Shown in pieces: positions 7,223-15,791 of a stretch of DNA of 51,728 bases. The translations under genes were made by a program, and so were the position numbers. The DNA is from an uncultured Collinsella sp. GTDB lineage: Bacteria > Actinomycetota > Coriobacteriia > Coriobacteriales > Coriobacteriaceae. How positions within the stretch are numbered: the stretch's first letter is position 1; every line of letters starts with the position of its first letter. The stretch spans positions 1 to 51,728 of the forward strand of contig CABUUB010000006.1 in the NCBI GenBank assembly GCA_902494625.1, in the 5' to 3' direction. A model generated the notes under the pieces. It was not told where the DNA came from and searched no databases. It saw only the letters and a list, made by a program, of their open reading frames with translations.

Positions 7223-8824
7223 TTAGCCCAGACGCGGGAACAGCGGCTCGCCCTTCTCGACGGGCTGACCACCAGCAAGCAGGCCCCAAGCGCAAATGCC
7301 CTTGAGGTCGTCGGTCGCGGCCTCGTCCTCGCAGGACAGGCGGCGCAGGGCCTCGGCAGAAGTCTGGGGCATGAGCGGCATCAGCAGGTGAGCGGCAATG
7401 CGGATGGCCTCGAGCAGGTTGTAGATCACAAACGCCAACTCGTCAGCCTTGGCCTCGTCCTTGGCAAGTGCCCAAGGCTCGGAGTCCTCGATGTAGTGGT
7501 TGGCGGCGTGGATGAGCTCCATGACCTCGTCCTTGGCTCCACCGTAATCGAGCACGTCCATCTTGGCCATGTAGCGCTCGACCAGACCATCGGCGATCCT
7601 TGCCAGCGGGTTGTCGAACGCATCGAACGACGCGGGCTTGGCGGGCGCACAACCGTCAAAGTACTTGCCGCTCATGTTGAGCGAACGCGAGATAAGGTTA
7701 CCCCAGCTATTGGCCAGGTCGGCGTTGTAGACCTGCTCCATGCGATCGAAGCTGATGGCGCCGTCGGTGCCGGGGACCACATCGGTCATGAAGTAATAGC
7801 GATAGCCCTCAACGCCCAGCATATCGATAACGTCCTGCGGAGCGATGGCGTTGCCGCGGCTCTTGGACATCTTCTCGGCCTTGCCGGTCTCGGCATTGCG
7901 CACGGTCAGGAAGCCGTGGGCAAAGACGTGCTCGGGCAGGGCCTCGCCGATGGCCATGAGCATGGCGGGCCAAATGACGCAGTGGAAGCGGATGATGTCC
8001 TTACCCACGATGTGGAACTGCGCGGGCCAGCGATAGGCCAGCTCGGCACGCGCCTCGTCGGTGTCGACACCGTAGCCGACGGCCGTCATATAGTTGAGCA
8101 GCGCATCGAACCACACGTAGGTCACGTGGCCCTCGTCAAACGGGACCTGAATGCCCCAGTCAAAGCTCGTGCGGCTCACGGAAAGGTCGTTAAGGCCGCC
8201 CTCGACAAAGCTGCGAACCTCGTTCATGCGGAACGCAGGCTCGACAAAGTCGGGATGCTCGTCATAGAGCTTAAGCAGCTTGTCCTGGAAGGCGGAAAGC
8301 TTAAAGAAGTAGGACTCCTCCTGCACGCGCTCAAGCGGACGGTGGCAGTCGGGGCACAGGTGCTGGCCGACGCTGCCGTACTCCTCGTCGCCCTTCTGGA
8401 CCTGTGTATCGGTGAAGTAGGTCTCGTCAGGCACGCAATACCAACCGTCGTAGCTGCCCTTATACAGGTAGCCGGACTCCTTCATGCGCTCCCACAGGTA
8501 CTGCACGGCATGATGTTGGCGCGGCTCGGTGGTGCGGATGAAGTCGTCGTTGGAAATCTCGAGCTTGCTCCAAAGCTCCTTGAAGTGCGGGGCCTGGCTA
8601 TCGGTCCACTCCTGCGGCGTCATGTTGTGCTTGGCTGCGGCCTCGGCGACCTTCTCGCCGTGCTCGTCCATGCCGGTCAGGAACTTGACGTTATAGCCGG
8701 CGGAGCGACGATAACGGGCCTGGACGTCGGCGATGATGGTGGAATAAGCCGTGCCCAGGTGCGGATCGGCGTTGACGTAGTAGATGGGCGTCGTGATAAA
8801 GAACGAAGGCTTGCTTTGATCCAT
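7223..8824 (-). CDS. metG: Methionyl-tRNA synthetase
   Basis: Charges initiator and elongator tRNA-Met; class I synthetase. The N-terminal Rossmann fold starts ITTPIYYVNADPHLGTAYS, containing the HIGH-equivalent HLGT. A zinc-knuckle region includes CPDC, and the KMSKS loop appears as EKMSKSRGNAI. The anticodon-binding helical domain forms the C-terminal third. At 533 residues it lacks the extra C-terminal tRNA-binding domain found in longer MetRS. It lies about 70 bp downstream of rsmI. Confidence 0.97.
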   Translation of the reverse strand: MDQSKPSFFITTPIYYVNADPHLGTAYSTIIADVQARYRRSAGYNVKFLTGMDEHGEKVAEAAAKHNMTPQEWTDSQAPHFKELWSKLEISNDDFIRTTEPRQHHAVQYLWERMKESGYLYKGSYDGWYCVPDETYFTDTQVQKGDEEYGSVGQHLCPDCHRPLERVQEESYFFKLSAFQDKLLKLYDEHPDFVEPAFRMNEVRSFVEGGLNDLSVSRTSFDWGIQVPFDEGHVTYVWFDALLNYMTAVGYGVDTDEARAELAYRWPAQFHIVGKDIIRFHCVIWPAMLMAIGEALPEHVFAHGFLTVRNAETGKAEKMSKSRGNAIAPQDVIDMLGVEGYRYYFMTDVVPGTDGAISFDRMEQVYNADLANSWGNLISRSLNMSGKYFDGCAPAKPASFDAFDNPLARIADGLVERYMAKMDVLDYGGAKDEVMELIHAANHYIEDSEPWALAKDEAKADELAFVIYNLLEAIRIAAHLLMPLMPQTSAEALRRLSCEDEAATDDLKGICAWGLLAGGQPVEKGEPLFPRLG

Positions 8825-8893
8825 GGGGTTTGTCCTCCAGAAAAACGTTGCATACAGAGGATGATTCTAGCGCAAGGGCTGGATATCCTCCAT

Positions 8894-9772
8894 CTATTGC
8901 ATATCGAGCACCATGGCATAGACATCGCGCTTGCGGCGCGAATACTTCTGAGACAGGCGCTTGGCCACCGCAGAGGCGGGCTCCCCCTCCTCGAGCGCGG
9001 CGCGGATATCCTCGCGCAGGGCCTCGTCAGGATCCGCTGCCGCGGCGCCAACCGGCACGATACCGGCCTCTTCGTCCTCGCTCGGCGGCGCGATGACCAG
9101 CGCAATCTCGCCTTTCACCTCGCCGCGGGCACGTAGCTCCTCGGCAAGCTGGGCAGCGGGCCCGCGCAAGACCTCCTCGTGCAACTTGGTGAGCTCGCGG
9201 CAGACGGCAACCTCACGCTGGGGAAAAATCTCGGCCACGGCTTCGAGTGTCGCCACGATGCGATGTGGAGACTCGTAGAAGATGAGCGCGCCGGGCACCA
9301 CGGCAAGGCGCTGCAAACGGCGCACGCGGTCACCGTGCTTTCGGCCCAAAAAGCCCTCGAAGAAGAAATGCTCGCAGGGAATGCCGGACGAAACAAGCGC
9401 CGTGACGCAAGCAGAGGGCCCGGGAATAACTTCGACGGGCACATCGGCCTCACGCGCCGCCTCAACTAGCGCCTGGCCGGGATCGGACACGCTCGGCATG
9501 CCGGCGTCCGAGGCAAAGGCGAGGGTCTCCCCCGCCAGCAGACGGTCGACCAGGCCGGCGGCGCGGCTGGCGATCACATTCTCGTCGCAACGGACAAGCG
9601 GCTTGGAAATGCCCAGGTGCATCAGCAGCTTTGACGTCACACGCGTGTCTTCGCAGCAGATGACATCGGCAGCGGCAAAGGCTTCGCCAACGCGCGGGGA
9701 CAGGTCGCCCAGGTTGCCGATGGGCGTGCCGACCACATAGAGTTTGCCCGTATGGGCGCTGTTTTGCGTCAT
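8894..9772 (-). CDS. rsmI: 16S rRNA cytidine(1402)-2'-O-methyltransferase RsmI
   Basis: Methylates the ribose of C1402 in the decoding centre of 16S rRNA. It has the tetrapyrrole-methylase fold of the RsmI group. Motifs are GTPIGNLGDLSPR at the N terminus, CEDTRVT, SDAGMPSVSDPG, GPSACVTAL and FYESPHRI. The C-terminal ~60 residues are acidic then basic (SQKYSRRKRDVY), a usual RsmI tail. It has 292 residues. Only 6 nt separate it from the upstream GH5-like gene, so cotranscription is likely. Confidence 0.95.
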   Translation of the reverse strand: MTQNSAHTGKLYVVGTPIGNLGDLSPRVGEAFAAADVICCEDTRVTSKLLMHLGISKPLVRCDENVIASRAAGLVDRLLAGETLAFASDAGMPSVSDPGQALVEAAREADVPVEVIPGPSACVTALVSSGIPCEHFFFEGFLGRKHGDRVRRLQRLAVVPGALIFYESPHRIVATLEAVAEIFPQREVAVCRELTKLHEEVLRGPAAQLAEELRARGEVKGEIALVIAPPSEDEEAGIVPVGAAAADPDEALREDIRAALEEGEPASAVAKRLSQKYSRRKRDVYAMVLDMQ

Positions 9773-9778
9773 ATCAAC

Positions 9779-10840
9779 CTATTCAATCATGCCGCGCTCG
9801 AGCGTACCGAGCGCCGCGCGGGCGTCCCATGCTGCAATGCGCTTCTCGGTCTTCCACGTTTGGAAGAACCAACCGGCAGCCGGCGCAAACGAAGCCAGCT
9901 GGTTGGCGATAAACACGCGCTCGTAGGCATTGCGGCCCTCAGGCGTAACCGACGAGTTGGCAAAGATCGCCGCGCCCGACCATTCGCCCACCAGCACGGG
10001 GAACCCAGTCGAAATCGCTTCTTTGAGCTCGCGCTTGTTACGCGAAATCGCCGTCGTCAGCCCGCGGGGGCTCGTGATGTCGAGCGCATGCTCGTCGCGG
10101 TAATGGTACAAGTGAAGGTCCATGTAGACGTTCTTGTACTTGGCGCCGCGCATAAAATGCTTCCACTCGCTGGGATGCCCCGACGACGAGAAGACGACGA
10201 TCTTATCCTCGGGCATATACGAACGAACGAGCTCGTAGGCATCGCGATAGAAATTGCGCAGGTAGTGGGCCGGAATGCCATCCGTCATGGTAAAGAGGCT
10301 CTTGCGGACACTCATCTGCGGCGTATCCAGCAGCTCAATGCCCAGCAGGCTCTCGGCCTCGCCGTAACGCTCGGCCAAGCGCTCGAGCACGTCGAGTGCG
10401 ACATGGCGGCCGTTAGTGGACGAATGCCACTCGGCAACAGCCTCCGGCGTGGCGGGCGAATCGTTGGAATCGCCCTGGCCACCGGGCACAGTCGCCAGGT
10501 CAAGCAGCACGCGAATGTTGTACTTGGCAGCCCACTCAATTGCACGGTCGATGTAGTCGACAACCGAGATGTAGGACGCATCGGACTCCTGCGAGCCAAA
10601 GGCATACCAGGGCACCGGCAGACGCACGGCGTTGAGGCCGATCTGCGCCATGCGACGGAAATCGTCCTCGCTCACAAACGTCTCGTAATGACGGCGCATG
10701 CGCTCGTTATAAGCGGCGGTGCCCATGGCCTCCTGCAGCTCGGCCGCGTTGGATGCACCGGTCGCCGCGTATAGCGACGGGGTCACCCAAGGCTCGGGAA
10801 TAAACCAGCCAGAGAGATTAACGCCGAGTATCCTCTCCAT
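9779..10840 (-). CDS. GH5 exo-1,3-glucanase-like protein lacking the catalytic acid
   Basis: The N terminus GVNLSGWFIPEPWVTPSLY is the hallmark of GH5 exo-beta-1,3-glucanases, followed by NAVRLPVPWYAFG and GGQGDSNDSP. The nucleophile strand is intact (VLVGEWSGA, Glu286). The acid/base strand, normally GIELLNEP, reads GIELLDTP: D172-T173 replace N-E, so the general acid is missing. It may be a carbohydrate-binding pseudoenzyme or have altered chemistry. There is no signal peptide, so it would be cytoplasmic. I chose ATG at 10840 because of AAGGGGGC upstream; the frame is open to 11134 but that extension is low-complexity and has no RBS. It has 353 residues and lies 6 nt upstream of rsmI. Confidence 0.85.
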   Translation of the reverse strand: MERILGVNLSGWFIPEPWVTPSLYAATGASNAAELQEAMGTAAYNERMRRHYETFVSEDDFRRMAQIGLNAVRLPVPWYAFGSQESDASYISVVDYIDRAIEWAAKYNIRVLLDLATVPGGQGDSNDSPATPEAVAEWHSSTNGRHVALDVLERLAERYGEAESLLGIELLDTPQMSVRKSLFTMTDGIPAHYLRNFYRDAYELVRSYMPEDKIVVFSSSGHPSEWKHFMRGAKYKNVYMDLHLYHYRDEHALDITSPRGLTTAISRNKRELKEAISTGFPVLVGEWSGAAIFANSSVTPEGRNAYERVFIANQLASFAPAAGWFFQTWKTEKRIAAWDARAALGTLERGMIE

Positions 10841-11093
10841 CACTGCCCCCTTTTGAATCATACGGGCTAAGCCCGCATCGCTCTTGCATGACATATCTAT
10901 CGATTTGAGTATACCCGCGCATGCAGACAGGCGACCGAACGGTCTGTAAAGTGACGCGAAAGTGGGAGGAATATCTGGGAACAGGCGGGCTCGGGATGGT
11001 GCGACGAGATGTGCACGCACGTCGGAAGTAAGCGCCGGAAAGCGCATCCCGCTCTGGGTCAAAATAATGGGATGCATTTTCCGCGGAACCCCA

Positions 11094-11130
11094 CAAAAAA
11101 AGAAAAAGGACCCCTTTGCAGAGGTCCTAG
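11094..11130 (-). terminator. Rho-independent terminator after tRNA-Phe
   Basis: On the minus strand, GGACCTCTGCAAAGGGGTCC is followed by TTTTTCTTTTTTT. It is immediately downstream of tRNA-Phe. Confidence 0.85.
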
Positions 11131-11141
11131 TCAATTCAAGG

Positions 11142-11214
<73 letters not shown>

Positions 11215-11246
11215 ATTTGAGGTGTGCCTTGTTTCAAGGCTTGATT

Positions 11247-11274
11247 AGTATAACCAAGGACGCGTTCCGGTCAA
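11247..11274 (-). promoter_or_regulatory. Promoter of tRNA-Phe
   Basis: On the minus strand, TTGACC (11269-11274) and TATACT (11247-11252) are separated by 16 nt. This is a strong match upstream of tRNA-Phe. Confidence 0.75.
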
Positions 11275-11371
11275 CCGAGAATTTTAAAAAAGTTTTTGAG
11301 CACAGCCTCGGTTCTATAAATCGGCACGTCAGAGGCATCAGCCGGCAGCAAGAAGTTTTTCGCTCAGTCCC

Positions 11372-11731
11372 TTAAGCCGGCACGCGTTGGAGAGCAGGGG
11401 TCGAAACAATGATTGAAGGACGCTCTAGTACGGCCCAGGTGCCGGGGCAGGAGCACATGCGCCAAGGACGAACGTTTTCGTAGCGCGCGAGGATATTGCC
11501 GTCGCGATCGATGAAGGCGATGTCGATGGGATAGGCCATAAAACACGTATGGACCGAAGAGCAGCGTGGAAACGCCATGACGAGCGGCAGGCCGTTGGCG
11601 GCAACCGGACGCCGTCCCAGCATGCCGCGCAGGCGCACGACAAACGACTCCGCCACCGCAAACTCGGCCGGCGTCCAACCCAGTCTGTTGAGTGCCCGCG
11701 CGTAGGCGATGTAGGACGAGACCGCGGTCAC
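11372..11731 (-). CDS. DUF192 family protein at the end of the Tad operon
   Basis: The sequence from about residue 35 follows the DUF192 pattern: R-L-R-G-M-L-G-R, L-P-L-V-M-A-F-P, H-T-C-F-M-A-Y-P-I-D-I-A-F-I-D-R-D-G, and a final T-W-A-V-L-E-R-P. The function of DUF192 is not established. The GTG at 11731 overlaps the stop of the preceding TadE/F-like gene (ATGTGA) and gives 119 residues, so it is translationally coupled to the pilus operon. A longer frame to 11836 would overlap the upstream gene heavily. Three Cys residues and no signal peptide suggest a cytoplasmic location. It is the last gene of the operon. Confidence 0.78.
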   Translation of the reverse strand: MTAVSSYIAYARALNRLGWTPAEFAVAESFVVRLRGMLGRRPVAANGLPLVMAFPRCSSVHTCFMAYPIDIAFIDRDGNILARYENVRPWRMCSCPGTWAVLERPSIIVSTPALQRVPA

Positions 11732-12204
11732 ATGACCACCCCCGGACGCCATGGATCGACCGTCACCGCGCGCTCGTGCGACAACGTTGTCGGCGCCCCC
11801 AGCGAAACGCCTGCGATGCTGAGAGAAGTCGGCCACGGCTCATAGTGCATGGTGCAGGTGTAGGTCCTAAACGTACCGGATAGGGAGAGCAGGCCACCAT
11901 CCGATGCCTCCGCGCCTTGCTCGCTCGACACTTCGATCCGCAAGTCATAGCCTTCCATGGCATTCAGAATTTGAGTCTGAACCGTCGCCGAGGCATTGGC
12001 AGGGCTTTCGTCGCCCTCCCCCTCCGACGCCACGGCGTGCGCCAACACGATGTCGGGTACCACGCGGTCGAAGCGCGCGACAGCGCTGGCAAAGATCATG
12101 ACGTTGTACACGATGAGTGCCAGCACCAGCAAAACGGGCGTAACCACCGCCATCTCCACCGTCGCTTGGGCGCGCTCCTCGCGCAGACGCATGCGGATAC
12201 TCAT
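11728..12204 (-). CDS. TadE/TadF-like minor pilin
   Basis: A pseudopilin of the Tad (Flp) pilus. The N terminus is basic and ends E-E-R-A-Q-A-T-V-E-M, a class III prepilin-like processing site, followed by one membrane helix (residues 18-40, V-V-T-P-V-L-L-V-L-A-L-I-V). The outer domain of about 115 residues has a lone cysteine (T-Y-T-C-T-M-H-Y). Length is 158 residues, as for TadE/TadF. Its start overlaps the stop of the TadG-like gene (TAATG), and its end overlaps the DUF192 gene. Assignment to TadE or TadF is not resolved. Confidence 0.82.
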   Translation of the reverse strand: MSIRMRLREERAQATVEMAVVTPVLLVLALIVYNVMIFASAVARFDRVVPDIVLAHAVASEGEGDESPANASATVQTQILNAMEGYDLRIEVSSEQGAEASDGGLLSLSGTFRTYTCTMHYEPWPTSLSIAGVSLGAPTTLSHERAVTVDPWRPGVVM

Positions 12205-14357
12205 TACGACCCACCGCCCAGAGCGCCAACCAGCGTGGCGACATCGACGGTGAGTGGGATGGAGCCGCCGCCGGGCAGAGGAATCTCCGCAAGCGTGAAC
12301 ACCGTACCGCTAATGGTGCGTTCGACTTGATATTCCAACGCCTCGCAAAGCGCCTTGGGATCGGTCACACCCAACGGAATACTTCGCAGCTTGTCCTGCG
12401 CTTGAGAGAGACCAGCAATGTCAGACCCCGGACTCTTAATGACGTTGGCGGAATCGGTCAGCACTGGCTTTCGCAGGCGCAAGTCGCACGGTTCCAGACC
12501 CAACGCCGCCACGGACGCCGAAACGGTATCGCCGAGCCACGATGCGATGGAGCCCAACGCGCCGCTGCCCCCTCCTAGGCCTTTAATCATCTCGTCCATA
12601 AGTTCGTCGGCCGAACCTTGGATATCACCGTATCCTACGAGCAGCCGTCCCCAAACATCCATGACGCCGTCGAGCACGCCGGCAACGCCGCCCGAGCGTT
12701 CCTTCAATGTCGAGAAAAATCGCGAAAGCACGTTGTTTTGCGCCGTCGCGTCATCGGGTGCCAACACCGCAGCAGAGATAGCACCGCGATCGCCAAGCCT
12801 GACTGCCGTGTTAAACGAGGAGTTAAGTTGATCGGGGCTGGTAATGTCACCCGAAACTGCAAAGGCGACCACGCCGTTGCGACCGGGCGGAGCGATACGC
12901 GGGCGCTCGCCCGAAAACGCTTTAATGGCCTGGTCAAACGCATTGCCCGCACGGTCGGCCTCATTCTCGGTCTGACGCTCAAGTTCGAGTTCTTTGTTGC
13001 GGCATTCGACGTAGTCTTCCAGGGCCTCTTTGAACTTATCGAAGTGGTACTCGAAGCCGTTTTCGATAGAAGTCGAAGGCGCTGCAACGGCACCGAGCGA
13101 CGAAACGCCAAAATGGCATCTGTTGCATCTGTCCTGCCCGTCATAATCAGCAACCGAGGCTAACCCGCCTGGCGACCCTTTCTTATAGTTGGGGCAACTC
13201 GTTCCGTAATGCAGATACGTCTTGCCATCGATGGCACTGGTTGGCCAGGCCGCATCGGTATAGAGTTCCGTCGCTCGCACCTCGTCAGCGTTGCGCGGCA
13301 ACAGCGGGATATGGAAAGTGACTGCATCTCCGTCCTCGGTTACATATGCACGATTGACCTCTGTACTCGCATAGGTGTAAAACGCCTTGCGCGCCGCCGA
13401 CTCCGCCTTCGTCTCGACGCTTGAGCCCTGAGGTGCCTCGTTTGCAAGGCGCAAGCGGTAATAGGCCTTCGCGCGATCGAGCGCCACTTGCGGCTCCCAT
13501 GTGACACTCGAGGCATAGTGCGGATTCTCAATATCCGAAAGCTTCGCCAAGCTCTTCGCGCGTTCCCACATGCACGAACAGCTTCCGACTGCGCCTCTGT
13601 CCGATCCACCGCAGTCGGCAAGCCAGGCGCGTTCCTTGGCCTTTGACGTTTTCTCGGACGCTTTCTTCAGTTCCTTGGCAGCATAGTCAAGGTCTTTTGA
13701 GGTGCTCTCGATGGCATCGGTCGAGATCTCGGACCCCTCGAGCGCAGCGAAGTCCGACTCGGATGTCCTGGGCACGGCAAGCGCCGTACCGGTATAGGTC
13801 ACACTATCGGTATCCTGCGCCGACACCGCCCGCGTGGCACGCGCGGCGATCAGATACGGCAGAGCCGTCTCGATTTTCTGTAAGCCTTCCGATGCGCTTT
13901 TGGCAAACTTGTTGCGCGTTTTAATGATCTCAATCCCGGTGTCGACCATATTGCCGGCAACTGGTTCGGCACCCGGGATGAGGATGGCGACCAGGCCCGT
14001 CCCGATCGTGGCAAACCCCGCCAGGCCCAAACTCAAGATGCTCGCATCAACCACCGTGGCAGCCGTGTGATAGGACGACACTACGTTGGCACCCGCCAGC
14101 GCGCCGCTATCGGCCGCCACCTGAGTATCACCGGCACGCGACATGCTCCATATCGCCGCGGTCGACGAAAACAACAACGTGAGCACCACTAGGATGACCA
14201 CGGCAGAAGAAAGCGTGGTATAGGCGCCGTCTTCGATAAACAGGTCGATACCGGCGCGGCCCATAAAGCCGCCTCGCTTGCGATGGCAGCTCGGACGGCG
14301 CGTCAAAACGCATCTAGACCAGAAACGCTTAATCCCATGCAGCAATCCACGAATCAT
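12204..14357 (-). CDS. TadG-like large pilus-locus membrane protein
   Basis: 717 residues. A basic N terminus and Phe-Ile-Glu-Asp-Gly-Ala segment lead to a single membrane helix (L-S-S-A-V-V-I-L-V-V-L-T-L-L-F), then the TadG-type block A-A-D-S-G-A-L-A-G-A-N-V-V. A second hydrophobic stretch lies at about residues 115-135. The outer region is helical and charged, with two cysteine clusters: C-GGSDRGAVGS-C-S-C and CNRC. ATG at 14357 has GGAGG 6 nt upstream and overlaps the TadE stop by 29 bp. TadG proteins anchor or time pilus assembly. This one is long and its Cys clusters are unusual. Family assignment rests on the N-terminal part and context. Confidence 0.75.
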   Translation of the reverse strand: MIRGLLHGIKRFWSRCVLTRRPSCHRKRGGFMGRAGIDLFIEDGAYTTLSSAVVILVVLTLLFSSTAAIWSMSRAGDTQVAADSGALAGANVVSSYHTAATVVDASILSLGLAGFATIGTGLVAILIPGAEPVAGNMVDTGIEIIKTRNKFAKSASEGLQKIETALPYLIAARATRAVSAQDTDSVTYTGTALAVPRTSESDFAALEGSEISTDAIESTSKDLDYAAKELKKASEKTSKAKERAWLADCGGSDRGAVGSCSCMWERAKSLAKLSDIENPHYASSVTWEPQVALDRAKAYYRLRLANEAPQGSSVETKAESAARKAFYTYASTEVNRAYVTEDGDAVTFHIPLLPRNADEVRATELYTDAAWPTSAIDGKTYLHYGTSCPNYKKGSPGGLASVADYDGQDRCNRCHFGVSSLGAVAAPSTSIENGFEYHFDKFKEALEDYVECRNKELELERQTENEADRAGNAFDQAIKAFSGERPRIAPPGRNGVVAFAVSGDITSPDQLNSSFNTAVRLGDRGAISAAVLAPDDATAQNNVLSRFFSTLKERSGGVAGVLDGVMDVWGRLLVGYGDIQGSADELMDEMIKGLGGGSGALGSIASWLGDTVSASVAALGLEPCDLRLRKPVLTDSANVIKSPGSDIAGLSQAQDKLRSIPLGVTDPKALCEALEYQVERTISGTVFTLAEIPLPGGGSIPLTVDVATLVGALGGGS

Positions 14358-14865
14358 AATCTCCCTCCAGCCATTCGGGACGTGATTGATACGAGACATC
14401 GACCTTGAGCTCAACGTAGCCGCCCTCGGCGGTACCACCCATAGCCTGCGCAAACGCACCGATCACAGGCAACGGCTTGACCTCGCCGGAAACGGACACG
14501 GACGAGACGCCACCCGCATCGGCCCGGCCAAGCTCGATATCCCACGACAACGGCCCGCCGGCATGAAAAATCGAAACGTTGGGCACTGCGGCAAGCCGGC
14601 GGCGGGTGAACTCCTTAAGATCGTCGTCCTCCGCCGTCGTCGTGGTCATGAGCCGCGCGGTCTCGGCGGCGGCAGACTCCATGACCGCGCGCGTATAAAG
14701 CAGGCACACCGGTTGCAGTGCGAGAAGGATGAGCGTCAGAAACGTCGGCAGCAAAAAAGCGGCCTCGACCGTAGACTGCGCCCGGTCCTCGCGCGCGATA
14801 TCAATACAACGCGATGTCCTTAGCGCCCGCAGCGGCGTCGATAACCGACGTCGAGGCAACGCCAT
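14329..14865 (-). CDS. TadE-like minor pilin
   Basis: A pseudopilin of the Tad pilus. The recognisable part begins A-R-E-D-R-A-Q-S-T-V-E-A-A-F-L-L-P, a class III processing site running into one membrane helix, then an outer domain of about 120 residues that includes a T-T-T-T-A-E-D-D-D stretch. The start is uncertain: ATG at 14865 gives 178 residues but overlaps the preceding pilin-like gene by about 65 bp and has only a weak RBS. A later non-ATG start close to the upstream stop is possible. The frame is open to 15156, but that part is Arg/Trp-rich and clearly not coding. Confidence 0.78.
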   Translation of the reverse strand: MALPRRRLSTPLRALRTSRCIDIAREDRAQSTVEAAFLLPTFLTLILLALQPVCLLYTRAVMESAAAETARLMTTTTAEDDDLKEFTRRRLAAVPNVSIFHAGGPLSWDIELGRADAGGVSSVSVSGEVKPLPVIGAFAQAMGGTAEGGYVELKVDVSYQSRPEWLEGDYDSWIAAWD

Positions 14866-15019
14866 GGGATGCCGCCCGCTCAACCAGCGCCGCCAAGCGT
14901 CCATCGGTGCCAGCACGCCAAAGTCCCACAATCGCCAGCACGATCGATAACAGCGCCACCGTGACGATGGCGTATTCCACAGTCGCTTGGGCAACCTCTT
15001 CACGCAGAACGCCATGCAT
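14801..15019 (-). CDS. Second small pilin-like protein
   Basis: 72 residues: basic-acidic N terminus, the motif E-E-V-A-Q-A-T-V-E-Y, and one membrane helix (A-I-V-T-V-A-L-L-S-I-V-L-A-I-V-G-L). A short outer part of about 40 residues follows. The layout is that of a Flp-type prepilin. The motif is nearly the same as in the Flp pilin upstream, but the C-terminal half is longer and Ala-rich. It could be a second major pilin or a minor one. Confidence 0.75.
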   Translation of the reverse strand: MHGVLREEVAQATVEYAIVTVALLSIVLAIVGLWRAGTDGRLAALVERAASHGVASTSVIDAAAGAKDIALY

Positions 15020-15020
15020 T

Positions 15021-15584
15021 TCACGATCCCTCCTTTGAGCTTATTGTTTGCGGGACCAGACGCACGGCGCGCAGACGACACGAAGCATCGCCAGCATCCG
15101 CGGCAACCGTCACCATATCGACCCAGCCGCGCCCATCGCGCACGATGGCGCCCCATACGTTGCCCTTAATATCGAGATAGCCGCTCAGGGCGAGCTGGGC
15201 CGTTGGCACCTCGCGGTAGGCGCGTAACATATCCGCCGCTGCCTCGGTCATCGGTCGGTCCTCGGACCATGCAAGCCGGACCGCAATCGCGTTGTCCTCA
15301 GGCGAATCCGTCGCAGTGCCAGACCGCTTGTCGAGCGTCCGCAGAAAGGTTTGCGCTGTGACAGCGACATCCGAATCGTCCGCATCTCGCATCTCATCTT
15401 TTTGAGACGCCACCGCCGAATCTGAGCCCGAATCGAAGGCGGCCCCAGGACGCTGCTGCCGCGCGGCGTTAAGCCCCCAAAGCACCGCCGCTATCGCCAC
15501 GGTCAGGCAAGCAAACACCAGCAGCACCCCGATGGGACGCTCGCCCTCTACAGGCTGTTGATGCCCTCGCTGATAGCGTTCCAT
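15021..15584 (-). CDS. One-TM extracytoplasmic protein of the Tad locus
   Basis: 187 residues. A short cytoplasmic segment is followed by one membrane helix (G-V-L-L-V-F-A-C-L-T-V-A-I-A-A-V-L), then a soluble outer domain with two Cys-free, acid-rich stretches and no known motif. The start is uncertain: ATG at 15584 overlaps the Flp pilin by 37 bp; an alternative start closer to the membrane segment would avoid this. It sits between two pilin genes where some Tad loci have an accessory gene. Function unknown. Confidence 0.65.
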   Translation of the reverse strand: MERYQRGHQQPVEGERPIGVLLVFACLTVAIAAVLWGLNAARQQRPGAAFDSGSDSAVASQKDEMRDADDSDVAVTAQTFLRTLDKRSGTATDSPEDNAIAVRLAWSEDRPMTEAAADMLRAYREVPTAQLALSGYLDIKGNVWGAIVRDGRGWVDMVTVAADAGDASCRLRAVRLVPQTISSKEGS

Positions 15585-15781
15585 AGATCTTGGACCTTGC
15601 CTTTAAATGCAACGATGGCAATAATCGCGATCACCACGAGCACGCCCACCAAAATGGCGTACTCGGTGGTACCCTGCGCGCTCTCCTCCCGCAACAGCTC
15701 CTTGGCATGCTGGCGAGCGCGGATCGCCCGGCAAAAAGCCCAGTTCCAAGCCTTGTCAGCAACTTCGACCATCGTGTTCAT
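15548..15781 (-). CDS. flp: Flp/Fap-type major pilin
   Basis: 77 residues with the Flp layout. A leader of about 35 residues ends in E-E-S-A-Q-G-T-T-E-Y, followed by a hydrophobic helix (A-I-L-V-G-V-L-V-V-I-A-I-I-A-I-V-A-F) and a short amphipathic tail (K-V-Q-D-L-W-N-A-I). Glu at +5 would place cleavage between Ala and Gln rather than after Gly. The leader is unusually long. The gene is 10 nt downstream of the TadC-like gene. It would be the structural subunit of the pilus. Confidence 0.87.
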   Translation of the reverse strand: MNTMVEVADKAWNWAFCRAIRARQHAKELLREESAQGTTEYAILVGVLVVIAIIAIVAFKGKVQDLWNAISEGINSL

Positions 15782-15791
15782 GTATTCCTCC

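Noticed and set aside
7145..9136. 663-residue plus-strand ORF opposite metG and rsmI
   Set aside because: Antisense shadow across two well-supported genes; composition low-complexity.
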